Shown piece after piece: positions 33,974 to 43,500 of a stretch of DNA of 64,000 nucleotides. The notes below the pieces were generated by a model. That model did no database searches, was not told the origin of the DNA, and saw nothing but the letters and a program-made list of their open reading frames with translations. How positions within the stretch are numbered: position 1 is the stretch's first letter; each line of letters opens with the position of its first letter. A program made the translations under genes and the position numbers. Source of the stretch: an uncultured Bacteroidales bacterium (lineage in GTDB: Bacteria > Bacteroidota > Bacteroidia > Bacteroidales > Muribaculaceae); contig CACZNH010000016.1 of assembly GCA_902782465.1 (NCBI GenBank), positions 1 through 64,000 of the forward strand. Direction: 5' to 3'.

Positions 33974-35788
33974 TTAATGCGTCAGGATATAGTTGATGAT
34001 GGCGTTGATGTCGGCGATATTCACGGTGTTATCATCGTTTACATCACCACGCATATCCGAATTGGCTCCACCGCCGTTAAAGATGATCTCAATAACGACA
34101 TTCACGTCAACGATATTCACCACGCCGTCACCATTAACGTCATATTTATCGTTGGGTTGAGGTGGTTGAATTACCAACTTGTAGATCGTGATGTCATCAA
34201 TGTTGACACGCGTGCCGATAGTCTGTACCAAGCGGAAACGCACAGGTTTCTCGACCTCAACACCCATGATGTAACGCTCAAGGCCGCCAGTCGTAACGGT
34301 GACAGTTCCGACTGCAGTCCATGTGCGGCCCTGGTCGGTGCTGTATTCTACACGCAGCACTGCCTGGGAATCGCTGCCATAACTGCCTGCCCAGAAACTG
34401 ATGGCGCCCACGTCAAACGTGACATCCTCGGCCATGGCGATGCTGCTCGCACTGGTCTTGCCCATGCGGCACGACAGCTGGTCGCGGCTGAGGTTGTCAG
34501 CCCAGATGCCCGCATCAGTGAAGTTCCACTTCCAAGTGTTGCCCTGCACCTCCTTGGTCCAATAGCCGCCTGTCGTGCAGCCTTCCCAGTCCTCCATGAT
34601 GCTGTCGCCCAGCACCGGGTCGGGAGGCGTGTCGCCCGACTTGGTAGCGGTGGCCTTTACGGTGAAGGTGGTGGACACCTCGCTGCTGGCCAGGGTAATG
34701 CGGTTTTCAAACTCACCCTCGCGCAAAGCCATGAAGGTCACAGTGAATGAGGTACCATTGTTCACGTCATCAGCACTGAACGAGCTGGCACTCACATAGA
34801 AGTTGGTGTTATCGCTCATCGTCAGCGTGAATCCGTTCTTCAAGTGCTTGCCCTGGAAAGTGACGGTGCTAGTCAACTCAGTGCCAATGGTTGTGCTACC
34901 CATCGCAATGGTCGAGCCATTCTCGGGAGAAATAATCGTAGGATCAGTAGGTATTACTTCACCACCCCATGGTTCACCCTGCTTGTTGCCCCAGATGTAC
35001 TCAAAGAGTTCAGGATTGTCGATGTAGGGGTTGCGGTTTCCTTGAATACTATAGACAGCGTCGTTGCGCTTGATTTCTTTCTCGCTCACAGGGTCTTGAC
35101 GGGCCCACTTCACCAGCAGATTGATGGACCAGGTCGAGAAGGCCTTGTAATTGTTGGTGCTATAGTCCAGTTGAGGGCTGCCAGACCAGTTGGGCAATTC
35201 ATTTTTGTAGCAAGTCACCATATAGAAATAGGTGCGCGCAAAATCGCCCTTGTACTCGTCATCGGGCTCGAAGACCGTACCACTATAACCCGAGAAAGTG
35301 CTTTTTCCCAACTTGCCCTTGCCGTACCACTGGCCATTGGTCAAACGAGTGCCACCAGAGCACTCACCAAACGGATAATTCGAGCGCTGCCCGTTCACCT
35401 TGATGTCTGTAGGATAGAGATGGAACAGGTCGGTGTACATGGGATAAGCATCATCAAACCAGCTCTTGGGAAAACTGTGTTCGCGGTTGAAGCCGTCACC
35501 CACGTTCTTACCATTCCCACCATGGTCATCAGGACGGTATTTGCAGTTGCTGTACATGTCGATGATATAGCCTTGTGCATCGGTGTCGGTTTTCCTGAAT
35601 GCGTCCCACAAGGCGCTATAGCTCAACTGCTTATGACTATTGATAATGTTCCTCATTGCAGTCATCAGTTGCGCATCGGTCTTGCCATGAGCACTGGTGT
35701 AGTAATTGAAGGGGACATCTGCCATCGCTGCCGGGGCAGTCACAGTCAGTACAGCCAGCAGTAACAGGTATCGGGTTAACTTCATCAT
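33974..35788 (-). CDS. Secreted endonuclease I-family nuclease ending in a dockerin-like pair
   Basis: About 604 residues from ATG 35788 (or the adjacent ATG 35785), MMKLTRYLLLLAVLTV signal peptide. Endonuclease I domain with GFNREHSFPKSWF (catalytic His) and NGQRSNYPFGECSGGTRLTNG, clearly paralogous to the neighbouring gene but quite diverged. A beta-sandwich segment is followed by a choice-of-anchor-like domain (WTKEVQGNTWKWNFTDAGIW ... INIDDITIYKL-type end). The C-terminus is a dockerin-like pair (YDVNGDGVVNIVDVNVVIE, GDVNDDNTVNIADINAIINY) with no sorting domain after it. It starts 19 bp after the rlmN stop, so it may ride on that transcript, an odd pairing. Confidence 0.87.
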   Translation of the reverse strand: MMKLTRYLLLLAVLTVTAPAAMADVPFNYYTSAHGKTDAQLMTAMRNIINSHKQLSYSALWDAFRKTDTDAQGYIIDMYSNCKYRPDDHGGNGKNVGDGFNREHSFPKSWFDDAYPMYTDLFHLYPTDIKVNGQRSNYPFGECSGGTRLTNGQWYGKGKLGKSTFSGYSGTVFEPDDEYKGDFARTYFYMVTCYKNELPNWSGSPQLDYSTNNYKAFSTWSINLLVKWARQDPVSEKEIKRNDAVYSIQGNRNPYIDNPELFEYIWGNKQGEPWGGEVIPTDPTIISPENGSTIAMGSTTIGTELTSTVTFQGKHLKNGFTLTMSDNTNFYVSASSFSADDVNNGTSFTVTFMALREGEFENRITLASSEVSTTFTVKATATKSGDTPPDPVLGDSIMEDWEGCTTGGYWTKEVQGNTWKWNFTDAGIWADNLSRDQLSCRMGKTSASSIAMAEDVTFDVGAISFWAGSYGSDSQAVLRVEYSTDQGRTWTAVGTVTVTTGGLERYIMGVEVEKPVRFRLVQTIGTRVNIDDITIYKLVIQPPQPNDKYDVNGDGVVNIVDVNVVIEIIFNGGGANSDMRGDVNDDNTVNIADINAIINYILTH

Positions 35789-35807
35789 ATCCTTAGTTAT
35801 TATCGGG

Positions 35808-36905
35808 TTATCGTTTGTTCTTCGTGCCACGGGATGCCGGCTTGGAATCTTTTTCCTTGGCAGCAGGCTGCTGTTTGCGCACCTGACCGGCAAGCTGACC
35901 ACAGGCGGCGGCGATGTCCTCGCCACGGCTGCGACGGATGGTGCAGGTCACACCCTTGCTGTTGAGGTAGTCGCGGAAGTAGGTCATGCGCTCGTCGCTG
36001 CTGGTGCGCAGCTTCTCGATGCCGGGAATCGGATGGAAACGGATGAGGTTGACACGCACATGCTCGTTGGGGAGCAGTTCGCGCAACTTCTCGGCGTGCT
36101 GGATGTCGTCATTGAACCACTGCCAGCAGATGTATTCCACCGACAGGCGGCGCTGATGGGCGAAATCGTAGTTGCCCAGCACATCCATCACGCGTTCGAT
36201 GGGAGAAATGCGCTCGATGGGCATCATCGACGAGCGTTCTTCCTGAACGGCGTTGTGGACACTCACAGCAATGTGGACGCTGGTCTGCTCACACAGGATT
36301 TTCAGTTCGGGCAACTTGCCCACGGTCGAAACGGTGACGCGCTTGGGGCTCCACGCCAGTCCCCACGGCTCGGTAAGGATGGCAATGACGCGCATCACCT
36401 CGTCGAGGTTGTCGAGCGGCTCGCCCATACCCATGAACACGACATTAGTCAACTTGTCGCTGTCAGGGACGCTCAGCACCTGGTTGACGATTTGATTGGA
36501 TGTGAGGTTGCCGTGGAAGCCTTGCTTGCCCGTCATACAGAAGTAGCAGTTCATGCGGCAGCCCTTCTGCGACGAGATGCATAGCGTGGCGCGGTCATCC
36601 TCGGGGATATAGACCGACTCGACAGCCTGCTTGTCACCCACGTCAAAGAGGTACTTCACCGTGCCGTCCTCGCTGGCCATGGCCTGGCTGGGCGGATAGA
36701 GTCCCACACAGTAGCGGCTTGCCAGCAGATCGCGGTTGGCTTTGGAAATGTTGAGCATCTGCTCAAAGTCGTTCACGCGCTTCTGGTAAATCCACTGTGC
36801 CAACTGTTTAGCCACAAAACGCGGCATACCCAGGGCCGTCACGGCATCCTGCATTTCCTCGAGGGTCATGCCCGCCATCGGCATCTTATTCTTGTCGTTG
36901 CTCAT
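35808..36905 (-). CDS. rlmN: Dual-specificity RNA methyltransferase RlmN (23S rRNA A2503 / tRNA A37)
   Basis: 365-residue radical-SAM enzyme that methylates C2 of A2503 in 23S rRNA and A37 in some tRNAs. Radical-SAM cluster cysteines C116, C120, C123 in KGCRMNCYFCMTGKQG; VVFMGMGEPLDNLDEV; and the catalytic thiol region near the C-terminus in RGEDIAAACGQLAGQ. The tail after that (KQQPAAKEKDSKPASRG) is a non-conserved basic extension. The promoter lies more than 200 nt upstream, leaving a long palindromic leader. Confidence 0.96.
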   Translation of the reverse strand: MSNDKNKMPMAGMTLEEMQDAVTALGMPRFVAKQLAQWIYQKRVNDFEQMLNISKANRDLLASRYCVGLYPPSQAMASEDGTVKYLFDVGDKQAVESVYIPEDDRATLCISSQKGCRMNCYFCMTGKQGFHGNLTSNQIVNQVLSVPDSDKLTNVVFMGMGEPLDNLDEVMRVIAILTEPWGLAWSPKRVTVSTVGKLPELKILCEQTSVHIAVSVHNAVQEERSSMMPIERISPIERVMDVLGNYDFAHQRRLSVEYICWQWFNDDIQHAEKLRELLPNEHVRVNLIRFHPIPGIEKLRTSSDERMTYFRDYLNSKGVTCTIRRSRGEDIAAACGQLAGQVRKQQPAAKEKDSKPASRGTKNKR

Positions 36906-36922
36906 GATTCAAATGGTTTTTA

Positions 36923-37105
36923 TTCAAGTTTCTAAAGTGCTAAGCACTTCAAAACTTGAAGATTAGAGATGAGTGATTAGTGATTAGTGAAAAAACTTTT
37001 TCAAAGTTTGTGGGTTCAGACCCGATAGGCCTAACCCTAATCTCTAATCCTTAATCCCTAATCCTCAAGTTTACTAAAGGGGCAAAGCCACTATAGAAAC
37101 TTGAA
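36923..37105 (-). repeat. Large imperfect palindrome in the rlmN leader
   Basis: Outer arms 36923-36939 (TTCAAGTTTCTAAAGTG) and 37089-37105 (CACTATAGAAACTTGAA) match at 16 of 17 positions. Inner GATTAGTGATTAG-type units (36962-36990) face complementary CTAATC-type units (37033-37072). It lies within the predicted transcript. Confidence 0.6.
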
Positions 37106-37121
37106 TGATTAATTCAACCTG

Positions 37122-37129
37122 CAAAGTTA
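37122..37129 (-). promoter_or_regulatory. -7 element of rlmN (long leader)
   Basis: TAACTTTG on the minus strand, about 216 nt before ATG 36905. The region 37130-37392 upstream shows repeats of CAACTTGAACAACTCTGACAAC type and no gene. Confidence 0.55.
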
Positions 37130-37392
37130 CTGCTTTTAGTTGAATAGCCACGGCTTTAAGGCCAAAGTTTTTAGAAAAAAGAATCCTATGACACTATAAC
37201 GAAAGGGAAAACAATAAACACAATAAATAACTATGCTATACAGAGCGTAACGAATAAAAAATACAACTTGAACAACTCTGACAACTATTTTTTGAAGTTG
37301 TTTCAAGTTGTTCAAGCTGTATTCTAATTATTCAGTAATCAGTGATTAGAGTCACTGAAATGCGTATCTATCATAGAATGAGAGCACTAATA

Positions 37393-38157
37393 CTACGGCA
37401 CGCGCACAGGACGGATGGTTTGACCGTTGCAGCGGCGGTAGTAGTCACTGTCCGCATAGGCCGATGTAAAGTACAGGAGGTAAGCACCGTCGGAGTAGCT
37501 CGGATAGATCGAGCGCAACCAATAGTAGCCGCGCGTGCCCGCGTCATTGAGCGACCAAAAACAACGGTAGCCAGCGGCGGGCAAGAAGATGGTGTTCCCG
37601 TTGGGTCCAGTGACTAATTGTCCTTTCACGTTATTCCTCGTAGTCCACGTCCAAGTACAGTTGTTAACCAGCTCCTGCTGCTGTTCTGTGGTCGGTATGC
37701 GCCACGAGGGCCCCCAGTTCACGTAGGCCGCATCGTCTTCAGGGTCTAACTCCGTCTTGTTGTCAACCGTTCCGTATTCGCTATGGATGCAGTACTTCGT
37801 TATCGAGTACATGGTGCCATCGCACCATTTGTAGGTGTCCCAGTCATAATAGTCCTCGGTGTCGGTCTCACCCCAGGCAAAGTAGCCACCGTAGTCCTCG
37901 GGGTTGTCGGCACCCACGTTGCAGGTTGCCCACAGCGTGCCGCTGGGGAGGCCCAGGTCAACCCACTCATGCTCGTCAGGCGGGGGCACGGGCTCATCGC
38001 CCCAAGTGCCATTCAAGAGATAATCAATCAAACAGGTGACATCGCCGACAGTCACCCTTCCATCCTGGTCCACGTCACCACGCGGGAACTCCAAGCCTGC
38101 CGTGAACGAGGCGAGCATCAACAGTAAAACGATCAATAGAGAACTGAATTTTTTCAT
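37393..38157 (-). CDS. Secreted FISUMP-domain protein with single dockerin-like loop
   Basis: 254 residues. Signal peptide 1-21, one Ca-loop module GDVDQDGRVTVGDVTCLIDY (27-46), a Pro-rich linker, then a FISUMP domain: EWVDLGLPSGTLWATCNVGA, YFAWGETDTEDYYDWDTY, YVNWGPSWRIPTTEQQQEL, and a terminal GQTIRPVRV. It is a shortened relative of the protein encoded at 19706-21301, which has Ig modules and two loops. Function unknown; probably surface exposed. Confidence 0.87.
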   Translation of the reverse strand: MKKFSSLLIVLLLMLASFTAGLEFPRGDVDQDGRVTVGDVTCLIDYLLNGTWGDEPVPPPDEHEWVDLGLPSGTLWATCNVGADNPEDYGGYFAWGETDTEDYYDWDTYKWCDGTMYSITKYCIHSEYGTVDNKTELDPEDDAAYVNWGPSWRIPTTEQQQELVNNCTWTWTTRNNVKGQLVTGPNGNTIFLPAAGYRCFWSLNDAGTRGYYWLRSIYPSYSDGAYLLYFTSAYADSDYYRRCNGQTIRPVRVP

Positions 38158-38421
38158 AACGGTAATTGGTTTTAAAGTGGTTAATCTAATGCAAGTTGTT
38201 AATTTCGTAATACTGCAAAGATAGTGCTTTTAGTTGTAAATGAGGTGGTTTTTCGGATTTTTGTTGAAATTTTTTGTCGTACAAGGCGGAGCCTTGCATT
38301 ACCCGACCGCATGGCATCCTTGCATTACAGGACAACCTGGCACGCGGTTGAGGAAAACGGGATGTAAATAGTTTGTCAATAACCTTGAGGGCAACATGAG
38401 GTGACTTTTCTGGTTTTTATC
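38158..38421. other. Divergent intergenic region between FISUMP gene and dnaB
   Basis: Holds the minus-strand -7 element (38216-38223), a small CAAGGC/GCCTTG hairpin near 38282-38296 and TTGCATTAC direct repeats (about 38294 and 38321). No gene seen. Confidence 0.4.
38216..38223 (-). promoter_or_regulatory. -7 element of FISUMP protein 2
   Basis: TATCTTTG on the minus strand, 58 nt before ATG 38157. Confidence 0.6.
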
Positions 38422-38429
38422 TACCTTTG
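38422..38429 (+). promoter_or_regulatory. -7 element of dnaB
   Basis: TACCTTTG, 29 nt before ATG 38459. Confidence 0.65.
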
Positions 38430-38458
38430 CAATCCGAAAAACAAAAAACGACACGACA

Positions 38459-40033
38459 ATGGAAGAGTTTGAAGTAGGAAAACAGGCGCGTAAACGCACC
38501 CGCCCGACGCATGAGGCTGAAATCGTCAACGAGTTCGGCAAATTGCCGCCGCAGGACACGTCGCTCGAGGATGCCGTCCTCGGCGCGTTGATGCTCGAGA
38601 AGGACGCATATAACAATGTGTGCGAGATTCTCAAGCCCGAGTCGTTCTACAACCCTGCGAACCAAAAAATATACGAGGCCATCCAGTCGCTGGCAGCCAA
38701 CGGCAAGCCCATCGACATGCTTACCGTGACCGACCAGCTGCGGCAGAGCAAGGTGCTGGAGGAGGTGGGCGGCGCCATCCGCATCAGCGAACTGACGGGT
38801 ATGGTGTCGAGTGCCGCCAATGCCGAGTTCCACGCCCGCATCGTGGCACAGAAGTACCTCGCCCGCGAGCTCATCAGCTACAGCAGCCAGGTGCAGTCGC
38901 TGGCGTTTGACGAGTCGATTGACGTATATGACCTGATGCAGGAGGCCGAGGGCAAACTGTTTGAGATTTCAAAGAACACCCTGAAGCGCGACGTCATCCC
39001 CATCGAGAACGCCGTGCAGGATGCCATCAAGAAGATTGAAGAAGCCGCCAACCGCGAGAGCGGCCTCAGCGGCCTGGAGTCGGGCTACCACAAGCTGGAC
39101 CGCCTGACCAGCGGCTGGCAGAACAGCGACCTCATCATCATCGCCGCCCGTCCCGCAATGGGTAAGACGGCGTTCGTCCTGTCGATGGCGAAGAATATGG
39201 CGGTGGATTACAACTACCCCGTTGCCGTGTTCTCGTTGGAGATGTCGAGTCTACAGCTGGTGAACCGCCTTATCAGCAACGTGTGCTCGCTCGAGGGTGA
39301 GAAAATCAAGAGCGGCCAGCTGAGCCAGCCCGAATGGGAAAACCTGATGACACGCACGCGCAGCCTGAGCACCGCACCGCTGTTCATCGATGACACGCCG
39401 TCGCTGTCCATCTTCGAGCTGAGGACCAAGGCGCGCCGCCTGGTGCGTGAGCACGGCGTGAAAATCATCATCATCGACTACCTGCAGCTGATGAATGCCA
39501 CGGGCATGAAGTTCGGCAGCCGTGAGCAGGAGGTGAGCACCATCTCGCGTAACCTCAAGCAGCTGGCCAAGGAGCTGGACATCCCCATCATCGCCCTGTC
39601 GCAGCTCAACCGTAGCGTCGAGACGCGTTCGGCCGACGACAAGCTGGGTAAGCGCCCGCAGCTGAGCGACTTGCGTGAATCGGGCGCCATCGAGCAGGAT
39701 GCCGACATCGTGTGCTTCATCCACCGTCCCGAGTACTACACCCGCTCGAGCGAGGATGCCGAGGGGAACAACATCCGCGGCCTGGCAGAGTTCATCGTCG
39801 CCAAGCACCGCAGCGGTGCTACCGACACCATCAACCTGCACTTCGTGAGCAAGTATGCGCGCTTCGAGAACCAGGGCGAGCAGGACCTCGTGGGCGGCGA
39901 GACCACCTACGAGTCCAAGATGAACGCCGGCGGTCCCGCCCCTGCCCCACCCGTCGGCGCAGGCGACTTCGGCCCCATCCCGCCCAACCAGGACTGGATG
40001 CCCGACCCCAACGACCAAGGCACCCCGTTCTAG
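38459..40033 (+). CDS. dnaB: Replicative DNA helicase DnaB
   Basis: 524-residue hexameric fork helicase. N-terminal DnaB domain (about 25-130, LPPQDTSLEDAVLGALML), linker helix, and RecA-like C-domain with Walker A ARPAMGKTAFVL (K236), FSLEMSSLQLVNRL, Walker B VKIIIIDYLQLM, and SQLNRSVETR..RPQLSDLRESGAIEQDAD. No intein interrupts the P-loop, a frequent site in this family. The C-terminal 40 residues are Pro/Gly rich and not conserved. Confidence 0.97.
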   Translation: MEEFEVGKQARKRTRPTHEAEIVNEFGKLPPQDTSLEDAVLGALMLEKDAYNNVCEILKPESFYNPANQKIYEAIQSLAANGKPIDMLTVTDQLRQSKVLEEVGGAIRISELTGMVSSAANAEFHARIVAQKYLARELISYSSQVQSLAFDESIDVYDLMQEAEGKLFEISKNTLKRDVIPIENAVQDAIKKIEEAANRESGLSGLESGYHKLDRLTSGWQNSDLIIIAARPAMGKTAFVLSMAKNMAVDYNYPVAVFSLEMSSLQLVNRLISNVCSLEGEKIKSGQLSQPEWENLMTRTRSLSTAPLFIDDTPSLSIFELRTKARRLVREHGVKIIIIDYLQLMNATGMKFGSREQEVSTISRNLKQLAKELDIPIIALSQLNRSVETRSADDKLGKRPQLSDLRESGAIEQDADIVCFIHRPEYYTRSSEDAEGNNIRGLAEFIVAKHRSGATDTINLHFVSKYARFENQGEQDLVGGETTYESKMNAGGPAPAPPVGAGDFGPIPPNQDWMPDPNDQGTPF

Positions 40034-40178
40034 ACTACGAAACGTTTTATAACTACAAATTACGCTAACCTTTAGCTTCGGCGTAGCCAATTGAACTAAT
40101 TAGGCATCCGCGTTCAAATTCTACGAATTAAACGAATGGCTCGCCCTTGTGCCTCACGCTAAGGCGCAATCAGCCCTC

Positions 40179-40233
40179 ACGCTAAGGCGCTAAGACGTGA
40201 AGGTTTAAAAGTCGCGCTTCGCGCGAGAAATCC
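40179..40233 (+). repeat. Solo copy of the fold-back arm
   Basis: GCTAAGGCGCTAAGACGTGA, then TTTAAAAGTCG, a CGCTTCGCG hairpin and CGAGAAA. The layout is that of the arms at 14841-14890 and 14987-15045. Confidence 0.55.
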
Positions 40234-40283
40234 AACAAATACATTTTAAAAAAATTTTAACACCCGGAGGGTGGACCATGAGT

Positions 40284-40340
40284 AACCCCCAGTAAAACCA
40301 GTGAACGAGCGTAGCGAGTGAGCCGGTTTCACTGGGGGTT
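40284..40340. repeat. 57 bp hairpin with 16 bp arms
   Basis: AACCCCCAGTAAAACC (40284-40299) and GGTTTCACTGGGGGTT (40325-40340) pair with a single mismatch. The loop holds GAACGAGCGTAGCGAGTG. It lies between dnaB and the promoter of the next gene. No U-tract follows, and a GTCGCCTGCGGCGAC palindrome follows at about 40359. Confidence 0.6.
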
Positions 40341-40447
40341 GATACACCTCACCTCCCCGTCGCCTGCGGCGACCCCATAGCAATCAGATTTAATACAGTT
40401 TCTCAGAAAAATCCACGCAGTTTTGTGGAGATTTGTGAAATATTGAC

Positions 40448-40455
40448 TATATTTG
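40448..40455 (+). promoter_or_regulatory. -7 element of the LRR/dockerin/S8-like gene
   Basis: TATATTTG, 71 nt before ATG 40527. The in-frame ATG at 40425 lies upstream of it and is therefore not the start. Confidence 0.6.
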
Positions 40456-40526
40456 CAGGTGTTCTTTGGCAGAAAAATACACGTTTACAGCCAAATTACA
40501 AACCAATAAACCTCAATGCTTTTACA

Positions 40527-43500
40527 ATGATGGAGAGAATATTAAAACTTAGTTTGTTGTTGCTTGTTCTACTGATGCCAGCAACGGCTAATGCGTACGA
40601 CTTTGTCGTTGACGGGATATATTATAACGACAATCAAAATGGGAACAGCGTATCGGTCACTTATGGGGACAATAAGTATAGTGGCGTGGTCGTCGTCCCT
40701 GAGTCCATCACACATGACGGTAAGACATACTCTGTAACCGCTATTGGGGCATACGCTTTCAGGGATTGCTATGACCTCACTGGTGTGAATCTGCCTAACA
40801 CCGTGACAAAGATAGAAGATTATGCTTTCACCCATTGCGCATCGCTCTCGCAAGTCAATATCCCCAATGCAGTTGAGGCAATCGGCAAAGGAGCCTTTGC
40901 TGAATGTAGCGGTCTGTCAAGCATTGAAATCCCTAATTCCGTTACTACTCTTGACAATTTCTCTTTTATAGGATGTACTGGTATCACGAGAATCAACATT
41001 CCCAATTCAGTCAATCATATTGGCCTATATGCTTTTGCCAATTGCACTGGTTTGACGAGTTTTACCATTCCGTCCTCGGTTCAAGCCATCAGCAGCCGAA
41101 TACTGTCCAATTGTTACAACTTGCAAAGTGTCAACATCCCCAATTCGGTAAAAACCATTGATATTGAAGCGTTTTATGGCTGTTCCGGACTCACAAGCAT
41201 TGAACTGCCTAACTCAATCACAACTATTTTGGGTTCAGCATTTACCGGTTGCAGCGGTTTGACCAGTATCACGCTACCTAATTCCATTACTGCTATCAGC
41301 GACAGAATGTTTTCCCATTGCACCAGTCTGAAAAGTGTGACGATTCCAAACACAGTAACGTCTATCGGCAAAGGGGCTTTCAAGAAATGCGTCAGCCTGA
41401 CAAACGTGACAATCCCCAACTCGGTTACCCATATTGATGGTTGGACTTTTATGGACTGTACTGGATTGACCGAAGTCACCATACCCGAATCGGTTGACAG
41501 CATCCCCTACTGCGCATTTGCGGGCTGCTCTGCTTTAAAGCACATCCAGTGCTTGTCAACCACTCCTCCGGTGATGTACAGTGATTTCACTTTTGAGGAC
41601 AACATTTACAAAACTGCGAGAATAAGTGTTCCTGCTTCAGCCATCAGTGCCTATCGCGGAGCCGATGGATGGAAGAGATTCACATCGATTGAAGACCTTG
41701 ATGGCACACTTAACGGAGACGTAAACAACGACCGCCAAGTGAACATCAGCGACATCAATGCAGTTATTAACCTCATCCTTTCACCAACGACATTTATTCC
41801 TACAGCTGATGTCAATCAAGACGGCACCATTAATATCAGCGACATCAATGCTGTCATTGACAAAATCTTTAACCCGGGCGGCAATAACCGAGCCATGCAA
41901 ATATGGCTAACTAATGGCAGTATTTCTTCCTTTGCATTAACCGACAGGCCCAAGATGACCTGCGTCACCGATTCTCTTATCATCACGACTACGAAAGGGA
42001 GATACAGTTTCAATGTATACAATGTACGAAAAATCACCTATGCCAAAAGTGGAAATTCAAATCCCATCAACACTCCCTTGAAAGGGCTCACGGGCAATCA
42101 GGTGCGTCACTTGACCATTCACTTCAAGAACGGCAACTTTTCAACCATTTACCTTGAAAACCTGTGCCAACTTTCCACATTGACGAGTGGCAGCAATGGT
42201 GGGCAGTATGAACTTGTAGTAGATGGCCGTGACGAGAAACACAACTATGCCCTCAACGAAATTGACAGCATCTCTTTCGGCTCAACCAGCACCCCATCAT
42301 CTCAGACCCAATATCAGCCTATCTCTCTTACCTACCTCAAACCGATTAACATATTGCCTATTATTGGGCATATCGATATCGGTAATAGAAACTTCTATGA
42401 TGAAAGAGGCCTTAATGACATTCGCATTGCAGAAGCAGTACACATAGTGGATATGATGTGGAAGCACGGTGGCGGAGACTATTCGATTGAACAATATCAG
42501 CAATTGATGGACAAACTGTGCTATTGTGTAATGAACGAGCTCCCTTTAGACGAAAATGCCCCTATTGAAATCTTTTTAGATCCGAATATGCCGTTTGACG
42601 CAAATTATTTTAGGACAGACCACGGCAGTATGGTTTGGGACGTCAGTTTCAGCTTGATGAAGCACGCCCATTTCTATGGGCCTTATATATACACACAATT
42701 CGTTAATAGCAATCCTGACAAAATCGTTATCCTTGGAGAATCGATGTTTGGATCTACTCATACAAGAAGTAGTATAGACAGAGGTCTTTCAAATGGTCTT
42801 CCTAAGGGCCTATCCTTTGCACAATCAGAGAATCTTGTTTACTACCATACCAGTTCGAATATTGGTGTGAATGATGATGGTCAAGTTTTAAGAAAAGCGT
42901 TCCATATAGAAACTTTTGGAGGCAATGATTTCAGTCCTAACTTCGGCATATACACTAACGTTACCTCAAATGGTGTCCACGACAAAACCTTGGACAGCCA
43001 TACATTGGTATCACATGGGACACTTCTCCCTAACGACAAGGATATAACCCATTACACTTCTGGTGGCTGTAAATTCCATGTAGGCTTTAACCCTGATGTG
43101 CTATTTATCGGATTGCCCTTCCCTTATAAAAGTCCGAAGTCTGGAAAAGTCTGGGTTGATGACATTACGTATTCATCTCTTGCAACACCCTTTGTTGAAG
43201 TGTCTGCGGCATTGTGTTTCCAGATGAAAGCAGATATCAAAAGTGCTGACGAATTGCTGGATTTGCTACGGTCAACAGCATCTACCGATACGCTTTGGCA
43301 TCAAGATGAAATGTCGGTGCTGAAATTGATTAACCCAAAAGCATTTATCCTACGATATTTGATGCCACAATCATTACCAACGACTGTTGGCGAAGGTCCT
43401 TATGTACATTTGGAAAAAGGTTTCTATAAAGGCATCATCTTTGACATCCCTGGTGCTGAAGTCTATATCGACGGCGAATGGATTCCTGCTGATGACACTT

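Noticed and set aside
37107-37392. Possible gene upstream of rlmN
   Set aside because: The region contains CAACTTGAACAACT-type repeats and stop codons in all frames; no coding signal.
38459-40033. Intein in dnaB
   Set aside because: The P-loop and following motifs are continuous and the length is normal for DnaB.
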